Part shown: piece by piece, positions 1 through 5,348 of the stretch
Numbering within the stretch: position 1 is the stretch's first letter
Layout: each line of letters opens with the position of its first letter
Assembly (NCBI GenBank): GCA_002433805.1
Contig: DJIW01000009.1
Location: forward strand, 1-5,348
Source of the DNA: Competibacteraceae bacterium UBA6584
GTDB taxonomy: Bacteria; Pseudomonadota; Gammaproteobacteria; Competibacterales; Competibacteraceae
Length of the DNA: 5,348 nucleotides
Reading direction: 5' to 3'
Position numbers and translations under genes: made by a program
Notes under the pieces: model-generated
The model's input: only the letters and a program-made list of their open reading frames with translations
The model's database searches: none
What the model was told of the DNA's origin: nothing

Positions 1-101
1 CAACAAGCGGCGCGGGTCAAGTCTCGCTGTGCGGCAGGGGGGTAAACCTTGAGGCGCAGGGAGGAGTGAAGTTCACGCTGTGTCGCAAGCCGCCGCCGTA
101 G
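1..101 (+). CDS. C-terminal tail of an upstream gene (partial, unidentified)
   Basis: The frame that includes bases 3-98 is open from the left edge to a TAG at 99-101, giving about 32 residues ending in VKFTLCRKPPP. The other two forward frames stop early, at 43-45 and 50-52. The stop lies 9 bases before the next start codon, the spacing expected inside an operon, so this is probably the end of an upstream co-transcribed gene. The alternation of hydrophobic and polar residues in the middle (QVSLC, VNLEAQ, VKFTL) would suit beta strands, but the piece is too short to assign a family. It could also be chance open sequence, since 99 bases without a stop is not rare at this GC content. Confidence 0.35.
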   Translation, partial: TSGAGQVSLCGRGVNLEAQGGVKFTLCRKPPP

Positions 102-110
102 CGCCACCTT

Positions 111-2585
111 ATGAGATACACCAACTTCGATCTTTGGATCGATGCCGGGGTTGACGGCCGCTACCCGGTGCGGGCGGCCTCGCCGCTGGGCGAGGTTCGA
201 GGAAGTGTGTCGCTCGACCCGCGCCGCGAGTTTTTGCAACAGATCCAGCAGCGGTTAGACCAGCGTCAGATCGATCAAGCGGATCTCATCGCGTTCGGTC
301 GCCAGCTCTACCAGCTGCTTTTTACCGGCGATGTCGAGCGGTTGTTCGAACGGTCGGCGGGGCAGTCCTGGAACCACCGCTCGGAACAAGGGATTCGGAT
401 TCGCCTGCGGATCGAAGCGCCCGAACTCATCGTGCTGCCGTGGGAATTTCTCTACTGCCCGCGTCGGGAGCGCTTCCTGGGAACCTCCATTCAATGTCCG
501 GTGGTCCGTTATTTGGAGATTTTCGAGCCGATCGACCATCTGGAGGCGATGTTGCCCCTCAGGATGCTCGTTGCGATCCCCGACAGCGCCGAACTCGACG
601 CGGCTCGCGAAAAATCCAATCTGATCCGGACGCTGGAAGGATTGGAGCAGCAGGTCCAGATCGCGATTCTCGAAGGAACGGTCACTCTGAACCGTCTCAG
701 CGATGCGTTGTTGGAACAGCCTTTTCACGGATTTCACTTCATCGGACATGGCGGCTTCGAACACGATCGCGCTTTCCTTCAGTTAAATAGCGAGCAAGGC
801 GACGCCGAATGGATCGCTGATGATCGATTGGTGAGTCTGTTCGCCAACCATCCCACCCTAAAACTGGTTTTTTTAAATTCCTGCCAAGGCGCGCAAACCT
901 CCCTGACAGCCCCGTTGGCCGGGCTGGCCCATCGGCTGATCAAGCAGGGGGTGCCGGCGGTGGTGGCGATGCAGTACGCCGTTTATGACGATGCGGCCGT
1001 TTTATTCAGCCGGGAGTTCTACCAGGCGCTGTTCAAGGGTCAGGCGCGCGGTCGCGTCGAATTCGCGGTCAGCCACGCCAGGAACCGCTTGCTGGGAGAA
1101 TTCCCCGGCGAGCGTGATATCGGCGCGCCGGTGCTGTTCATGCGCGCCAGCGAGGGCTTGTTATTCAATGTGGCGGCCGGCGACCGGCTGGCGGATTTAC
1201 CGCTTGCGAGGGGAGCGTATCACCGCTCCGAAGCCGCCAAGAACGCCTATCGGGACAATATCGAGAAACTGCAACAGAAATGTCAGGAGACCGCGAGTCC
1301 AGTCTTTAAAACGGCTTTGGAGCAGCAGACGGCCGAGTTGTCCAGACTCGAACGAAAGCTCGGCTACCGCCAGATCGTCGTGATCGTGGCGGCGGCGGCT
1401 TCGCTGCTGATTTTTCTGTTTTTCTGGATCCGGCTTTTCGATTTTCTGCCGCCGGCCTTCAGAATCGAGAGCTACGCCGTGTGGCTGGCGGGAGCTTGGT
1501 CCAGCAGGCAAAGCGGCGGCTCGGTCGTCGTCGTCGCGATCACCGATCAGACCGAGCAGGCGCTCGGCAAGCCCTTCGGTCGGGATTGGCGGCGCGAGCA
1601 CGCGCTCGTTTTGGATCGCCTCGCCAAAGCCGGAGCGAAAGTGATCGCCTTCGATCTGTATTTCGAGGAACCGAGCGCCCAGGATCGGGAGTTCATCAGC
1701 GCGGTCGAAGACGCGCGCCGTCGTGGCGCAACCGTCATCGCGGGTTTTCGCCGGCTCGATGGCGGAACGCCGAATTTGTCGCCATCCTTCAAACGGGCGG
1801 GCGTCAAGCCCGGCCTGCTGTGCATCGGAAAAAAGTGGGGCCTATCGCAAACCGCGCCCTTGCTGGTGCTGCCGCAAAGCCGGCCGGCGCTATTTTCGCT
1901 CGCGCTGGAAGCGAGCGCCGCCTTCCAGGGCCGCGAAGTCGTCTTTGATCGGGGTCTGCAAGAGCTCGATCTGCTCGATCCGGCGACCCGGCAAATTGTT
2001 GATCGAGCGGTCGTTTCCAGCATCGAGCAGGTCAAATGGGAACAAGCGGGCTGTCCCGCCATCGGCAAGCAGGATCGAGTCGCCAGTCTCATCATCGATC
2101 CCGCGTTCGTGGCGGGGTTTGACCCCGCTCAGGCGAAATACGCCTATGAGGCGATTTTTAAAGCTTCGGACCGGACCCTGGCGGATCGCTTCGAAAATAA
2201 ACTCGTTTTGATAGGAGTCGAGCGTAACGACGAGCGGTTTCCGGTGGTGCATGGATGGACGGCCGTGGAACGCTACGGCGTTGAGTTACACGCCATTGCG
2301 ATTGACTCACTGCTCGCAAAACGCTCGATAAAACTGCTGGAGGGTTGGGGACAATTTTTTGCGCTGATGGGGATGGGTCTGTCGGGCGGTTTGCTGAATC
2401 TGACGGTAGGGCGGCAATCGAGATTAGTCCGGGCCGGCGGGTTGACCGGTGTTTTTCTGAGTTATTGCGCGCTCGCAAGCTATCTTTTTCAGGCTTATCT
2501 TATCGTGTTGAATATGCTCTACCCGTTATTGGCTTTTGGCGTTTCCTACTGGATGGCTGGAAAGATTGGCAAGAGATGGTTTTAG
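111..2585 (+). CDS. CHAT-CHASE2 fusion: membrane sensor with caspase-like N-terminal domain
   Basis: An 824-residue protein. Residues 1-350 match the CHAT family (caspase HetF associated with TPRs): an N-terminal beta-rich part, a PWEFLY motif at 110-115, FHFIGHG with the likely catalytic His213, and LNSCQGA with the likely nucleophile Cys258. Both dyad residues are present, so peptidase activity is plausible but unproven. Residues about 375-420 are charged and heptad-like, a probable coiled coil. A membrane helix follows at 422-440. Residues about 445-740 resemble CHASE2, an extracytoplasmic sensor domain: VVVVAITDQ, then LAKAGAKVIAFDLYFEEPS, then KLVLIGVE near 697-703 and YGVELHA at 722-728. 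Three hydrophobic helices at about 747-766, 775-793 and 796-817 form the usual CHASE2 C-terminal anchor, and only about seven residues follow. The CHAT domain should therefore be cytoplasmic and CHASE2 periplasmic. The start is the first ATG after the in-frame stop at 99-101, and its N-terminus looks like the family start. No good ribosome binding site precedes it, so coupling to upstream translation is likely. The ligand and the cleaved substrate are unknown. Confidence 0.9.
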   Translation: MRYTNFDLWIDAGVDGRYPVRAASPLGEVRGSVSLDPRREFLQQIQQRLDQRQIDQADLIAFGRQLYQLLFTGDVERLFERSAGQSWNHRSEQGIRIRLRIEAPELIVLPWEFLYCPRRERFLGTSIQCPVVRYLEIFEPIDHLEAMLPLRMLVAIPDSAELDAAREKSNLIRTLEGLEQQVQIAILEGTVTLNRLSDALLEQPFHGFHFIGHGGFEHDRAFLQLNSEQGDAEWIADDRLVSLFANHPTLKLVFLNSCQGAQTSLTAPLAGLAHRLIKQGVPAVVAMQYAVYDDAAVLFSREFYQALFKGQARGRVEFAVSHARNRLLGEFPGERDIGAPVLFMRASEGLLFNVAAGDRLADLPLARGAYHRSEAAKNAYRDNIEKLQQKCQETASPVFKTALEQQTAELSRLERKLGYRQIVVIVAAAASLLIFLFFWIRLFDFLPPAFRIESYAVWLAGAWSSRQSGGSVVVVAITDQTEQALGKPFGRDWRREHALVLDRLAKAGAKVIAFDLYFEEPSAQDREFISAVEDARRRGATVIAGFRRLDGGTPNLSPSFKRAGVKPGLLCIGKKWGLSQTAPLLVLPQSRPALFSLALEASAAFQGREVVFDRGLQELDLLDPATRQIVDRAVVSSIEQVKWEQAGCPAIGKQDRVASLIIDPAFVAGFDPAQAKYAYEAIFKASDRTLADRFENKLVLIGVERNDERFPVVHGWTAVERYGVELHAIAIDSLLAKRSIKLLEGWGQFFALMGMGLSGGLLNLTVGRQSRLVRAGGLTGVFLSYCALASYLFQAYLIVLNMLYPLLAFGVSYWMAGKIGKRWF

Positions 2586-2588
2586 ATG
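2571..2588 (+). promoter_or_regulatory. Abutting stop/start junction with weak ribosome binding site
   Basis: The TAG of the CHAT-CHASE2 gene (2583-2585) is followed at once by the ATG of the FecR-domain gene (2586-2588). A purine run AAGAGATGG at 2571-2579 lies at a suitable distance to act as a weak Shine-Dalgarno site. No space remains for a separate promoter, which supports co-transcription and probable translational coupling. Confidence 0.55.
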
Positions 2589-3443
2589 AACGCAATGCAT
2601 CATGTCCCGTGCTCCGGTTCTCTCATCAGCGATTTGCGAATTCCGCCGCGCCGTCTGGTACTGCTGGTTTTCGGCTGGCTCGGTTGCGCGGCGCTGGCGT
2701 TCGCCCTGGACGGCGCGCCTTCGCCGATTCTATATGGGATCTTGGCGGTCGATCAGTCCTCGTACGGCGCGACTTATCGCTTGGCTAATGCTGAAGAATG
2801 GCGTCAGATTCGAGTCATGCGCCGGGGGGTTCGGGTGAGCGCCACGCCCAACATGCAGTTGCTGATAGGCGATCGAATTCGAACAGGGCCGAAGTATGCG
2901 GTGACGCTTCGCTTTCCAAACGGCTCGGAACTGTATCTAAAACCCGATAGTTTGATTCGAATTGGCTCGGTTTTCGCCTTTTTCGGAGAAATGTTCGTCA
3001 GGGTGAGGGGCGCGTTTCAAGTGGATACGGAATTCGTGACGGCCGGCGCTGAAGGAACGGAGTGGGTGATGAAAGTCAGCGAGAACGGCGATATAGAGTG
3101 CACGATATTGGAAGGTCGGGTTCGGATGGTTTCCAAGCAAAACTATTGGGCGCCTTTGTCGGTGCCGCCAAACCAACGGTATGTGACGCATGGATTGAAA
3201 GACGCCGAAATGAAGCCGGCATCATCAAAGGAACTGGACGCGATGAAGCAGTGGATCGAGCAAATGGATCGCGTGCTCCAAAACGACCCCTATCCCACGA
3301 CGCCTGATGCTCGAGATCCTGTCCTGTTTCCGGGAGCGCGTTTTTATTTCGCGCCCCCGCGTCGCGAAACGGAGCCCGGATGGAAAGAAGAAACGCCAAG
3401 CCGGCTTAAGTCGGATCGCAACGATCGCCCGAACCCTTATTGA
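2586..3443 (+). CDS. Exported FecR-domain protein
   Basis: A 285-residue protein. A basic stretch (PPRR, 20-23) and a hydrophobic core (24-40) ending in AFA form a likely signal peptide with cleavage near residue 40, so the mature protein should be periplasmic or outer-membrane associated. Residues about 90-190 resemble the FecR domain: GDRIRTG at 95-101, then VTLRFPNGSELYLKPDS, and an EGTEW element at 156-160 matching the family's conserved RGTEF-like site, followed by beta strands and PPNQRY. Residues about 215-235 look helical, and the tail (from about 240) is rich in proline and charge. Classical FecR regulators have a cytoplasmic N-terminal anti-sigma region and sit beside a sigma factor and a TonB receptor; none of these is visible here. 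This is therefore a FecR-fold exported protein rather than a classical iron-dicitrate regulator. Its position between a CHASE2 sensor and a histidine kinase suggests a periplasmic binding or scaffold role (inference). The N-terminus before the signal peptide is long; initiation at Met4 or at TTG codon 17 is possible. Confidence 0.82.
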   Translation: MNAMHHVPCSGSLISDLRIPPRRLVLLVFGWLGCAALAFALDGAPSPILYGILAVDQSSYGATYRLANAEEWRQIRVMRRGVRVSATPNMQLLIGDRIRTGPKYAVTLRFPNGSELYLKPDSLIRIGSVFAFFGEMFVRVRGAFQVDTEFVTAGAEGTEWVMKVSENGDIECTILEGRVRMVSKQNYWAPLSVPPNQRYVTHGLKDAEMKPASSKELDAMKQWIEQMDRVLQNDPYPTTPDARDPVLFPGARFYFAPPRRETEPGWKEETPSRLKSDRNDRPNPY

Positions 3444-3445
3444 TG
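3441..3445 (+). promoter_or_regulatory. TGATG stop/start overlap
   Basis: The stop TGA of the FecR-domain gene (3441-3443) shares its last base with the first in-frame ATG of the histidine kinase (3443-3445). This is a common arrangement for translational re-initiation. No Shine-Dalgarno sequence is visible just upstream, so if this start is used it depends on coupling. Later in-frame ATGs at 3461, 3515 and 3530 are alternatives; an AGGA at 3512-3515 precedes the last one by 14 bases, which is rather far. Confidence 0.5.
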
Positions 3446-5348
3446 GCTGACGTAACGTCCATGCGGACGGATCCGCGCGATGGCGGCGTCCCTCAACTAT
3501 CCGAGCAATCCAGGATGAAGCAAGTAGCTATGCGTGATAGCGAGCGGATCAATCAAGCGGAAATTCAAGCTGAACTGATCGGGACTTTATTCAGATCGGT
3601 TCCGGTCTCGATTATCGTTCATCTGGTTTTAAGCACTCTCTTGGTCTGCGCGTTATGGGAGACGGCGGCACGGGGAGAGTTGTCGGTTTGGCTGGCGACG
3701 CTGTATGGGTTGGCGGGGGTGCGCTGGTGGGTGATGCGCGCCTACCAGCGGGCGCGGCCCGCTGTGGAGGCAACGCCTTACTGGGGTCGGATCGCGGTCG
3801 CTTTATCCTGGAGTTTTGGGTTGCTGTGGGCGGCGGCGCCGATTTTTTTTCTAGATCCCAACCAGCCGGCGAACCTCATGATCATCACGGTCATCGTGGT
3901 GGTGTTAAACGCCCAGGGGCTGATGGCGGTGGTGTCTTATCCACCCGCGTATCTGGCCTCGGCGCTGGTCTTGCTGTCGCTGGCGGTGGTGTTGATCGCG
4001 CGGGCCGAGACCTTGGGCGCGCAGGTGGCTTTATTGGTCGGCTTGAATCTGGCGGCGAGCTTATTTTATGCCCGCAACGTCTACAAAACCTTGAATCGTT
4101 CCTTGCAGCTAAGCTTTGAAAACACGGCGCTGCGCCGGGAATCGGAAGAAAAATCCGCCTTGCTGGAGACGACCCTGCAAAATATCCAACAGGGTATCAG
4201 CCTGATCGACCGAGATGATCGGTTGCGGATGTGGAACCAGCACTTTTTAAGCTTGCTCGGGTTGAACGACCGGGCCGCCTACGCCGGCCAGCCGCTGGGT
4301 GAGGTGTTGAACGCCGCCGATCCGCCGATAGCACTGACTGGATCGGGCGCGATGGAGCACCGGCGCGCGGATGGCGCGATCATCGAAATCCTGCAAACGG
4401 ACATGCCCGACGGTCGCCGGATTCTGACCTATACCGACATCAGCGAACTCAAGCGACGCGAGGAAATACTGGATACGGCCCGACAGGGGGCGGAAAAGGC
4501 CAATGCCGCAAAAACTCGGTTTCTCGCGACCGCCAGTCACGACTTGCGTCAACCGATTCACGCGCTGGGCCTGTTTTTCGCCAATTTGGCGGACGGCGTC
4601 CGCAACGTGGAAACCGAACCGCTGATCCGCCAGATCGAGGAATCCATCGAAGCCATCGACGGCATGCTCAACGCCTTGTTGGATATTTCCAAATTGGACG
4701 CCGGCGTGATCCGACCTCATATAGGCGCCGTGGCCTTGGCTGACTTGTTCAAACGGCTGGAAAACGAGTATCAGCCGCTGGCTCGCGAAACCGCTAACAG
4801 CTTGCGGGCGCGGCCCAGCCGGGCCATCGTGAAAACGGATTTGGCCATGTTGGAGCGGATTTTGAGGAATTTGTTGACTAACGCTTTGCGGTATACCAGC
4901 AACGGCCGCATTCTGCTCGGCGCGCGCCGGCGCGGCAACAAATTGCATGTCGAGGTTCACGACACCGGTCCCGGAATTCCGGATGACCAGTTGGATAGCG
5001 TTTTTCTGGAGTTTTATCAGTTGGGTAACCCGGCGCGGGACCGACATCGGGGCATAGGTTTGGGCCTGGGGTTGGCCATCGTCAAGCGGCTGGCTACCTT
5101 GTTGGGGCATCCCATCACGGTCCGCTCGCGCCTGGGTCATGGCTCCTGCTTTACCGTCGTTCTGCCCTTGGCCGAGAAGTCCGCGTATTCGCCCTTGCCG
5201 GTCTCGGCGGCGCTTTCCGGTCGGGAGCTGCAAAACCGCCGGGTGCTGGTGTTGGACGATGATAGCGCGGTGTTGGAAGCGATGAGCGGCTTGCTGGGAC
5301 GTTGGGGTTGCGCGGTCATCAAGTCCATTTCGCTGGCTGAAGCACAGG
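3443..5348 (+). CDS. Hybrid sensor histidine kinase, 3' end beyond window
   Basis: The frame is open for 635 codons to the right edge with no stop. From the first ATG: a polar N-terminus (1-50); about six hydrophobic segments (53-72, 81-98, 115-137, 144-165, 168-187, 190-210) forming an integral membrane input domain of no family I recognise; a charged coiled-coil linker (about 218-245); a PAS-like domain (about 240-333) starting TLQNIQQGISLID and ending TYTDISELK; a second helix (335-357); and the phosphoacceptor H-box SHDLRQPIHAL with His366. The ATP-binding domain shows an N-box (RNLLTNALRYT, Asn476 and Asn480), a G1 box DTGPGIP (507-513), an F-box region (520-527) and a G2 box RGIGLGLGLAIVKRL. 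A receiver domain begins near 600 with the acidic triad Asp605-607; its phosphoacceptor Asp should lie just past the edge. All kinase motifs are intact, so it should autophosphorylate and pass phosphate to its own receiver. The H-box wording resembles PAS-containing hybrid kinases of Proteobacteria. The start is uncertain (Met1, 7, 25 or 30). Its signal and downstream partner cannot be told from this window. Confidence 0.9.
   Translation, partial: MADVTSMRTDPRDGGVPQLSEQSRMKQVAMRDSERINQAEIQAELIGTLFRSVPVSIIVHLVLSTLLVCALWETAARGELSVWLATLYGLAGVRWWVMRAYQRARPAVEATPYWGRIAVALSWSFGLLWAAAPIFFLDPNQPANLMIITVIVVVLNAQGLMAVVSYPPAYLASALVLLSLAVVLIARAETLGAQVALLVGLNLAASLFYARNVYKTLNRSLQLSFENTALRRESEEKSALLETTLQNIQQGISLIDRDDRLRMWNQHFLSLLGLNDRAAYAGQPLGEVLNAADPPIALTGSGAMEHRRADGAIIEILQTDMPDGRRILTYTDISELKRREEILDTARQGAEKANAAKTRFLATASHDLRQPIHALGLFFANLADGVRNVETEPLIRQIEESIEAIDGMLNALLDISKLDAGVIRPHIGAVALADLFKRLENEYQPLARETANSLRARPSRAIVKTDLAMLERILRNLLTNALRYTSNGRILLGARRRGNKLHVEVHDTGPGIPDDQLDSVFLEFYQLGNPARDRHRGIGLGLGLAIVKRLATLLGHPITVRSRLGHGSCFTVVLPLAEKSAYSPLPVSAALSGRELQNRRVLVLDDDSAVLEAMSGLLGRWGCAVIKSISLAEAQ

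Noticed and set aside
59..66. GGGAGGAG as ribosome binding site for the CHAT-CHASE2 gene
   Set aside because: It lies about 45 bases before the ATG at 111, and an in-frame stop at 99-101 excludes any start placed near it.
66..76. Perfect 11-base palindrome GTGAAGTTCAC (5-base arms, 1-base centre) as an operator
   Set aside because: The arms are short, it falls inside the probable upstream coding tail, no promoter elements flank it and no second copy was seen.
49..77. Sigma-70-like promoter with TTGAGG as -35
   Set aside because: At the correct spacing the -10 position reads TTCACG, a poor match, and the region appears to be coding.
1547..2095. 182-codon minus-strand frame and similar ones at 255-764, 1197-1601, 1890-2252 and 2158-2478
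   Set aside because: All are inside the CHAT-CHASE2 gene on the opposite strand, have low-complexity Arg/Ser/Pro-rich translations and show no domain or ribosome site.
2676..2687. Lipoprotein signal (WLGC, Cys34) in the FecR-domain protein
   Set aside because: The -3 residue is Trp rather than Leu, Val or Ile, and a better type I cleavage site (AFA before Leu41) follows, so a lipid anchor is less likely.
2586..3443. Classical FecIR-type iron signalling cassette
   Set aside because: No sigma factor, TonB-dependent receptor or cytoplasmic anti-sigma N-terminus is present; only the periplasmic FecR fold is supported.
3655..4119. 154-codon plus-strand frame rich in glycine
   Set aside because: It is an out-of-frame reading of the kinase's membrane region. 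The in-frame translation gives clear hydrophobic helices while this one gives a Gly/Arg-rich string.
4247..5233. 328-codon open frame on the minus strand
   Set aside because: It lies wholly opposite the histidine kinase frame, whose H, N, G1 and G2 boxes are all in the plus strand. Its translation is rich in Gln, Arg and Gly with no recognisable domain, as expected for the complement of a GC-rich gene.

Overview
The window is a tightly packed, single-strand (+) piece of a bacterial chromosome or large replicon. Base composition looks moderately GC-rich (high 50s %, judged by eye). Start and stop codons touch or overlap, and the proteins are typical of Proteobacteria. The kinase's H-box wording (SHDLRQPIHAL) and the FecR protein's export signal suggest a Gram-negative, probably a gammaproteobacterium. 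That placement is an inference with low certainty. No rRNA, tRNA, mobile element, CRISPR array or terminator is visible.

Layout. Positions 1-101 hold an open frame that ends at a TAG and is probably the tail of an upstream gene. After a 9-base gap, 111-2585 encodes an 824-residue membrane protein. It has an N-terminal CHAT domain (caspase-like fold, His213/Cys258 dyad), a short coiled coil, one membrane helix, a CHASE2 sensor domain predicted in the periplasm, and a three-helix C-terminal membrane anchor. The next gene (2586-3443) starts on the base after this stop codon and encodes an exported FecR-domain protein. The third gene starts at 3443, sharing one base with the FecR stop codon, and runs off the right edge. 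It encodes a hybrid sensor histidine kinase with about six membrane helices, a coiled coil, a PAS-like domain, a dimerisation/phosphoacceptor domain, an HATPase domain and the start of a receiver domain. This frame is open for all 1906 bases and is easily missed because its stop codon lies outside the window.

How the genes may work together (inference). The three genes look like one transcription unit. A periplasmic signal could be read by the CHASE2 domain, possibly with the exported FecR-domain protein as a binding partner. That signal could pass through the membrane to a cytoplasmic caspase-like CHAT domain. The hybrid kinase would be a second sensory output of the same unit or would control it. 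The most notable point is the order of parts in the first protein: CHASE2 normally precedes a C-terminal cytoplasmic output such as a cyclase or kinase, but here the candidate output is an N-terminal protease-like domain and almost nothing follows the last membrane helix.
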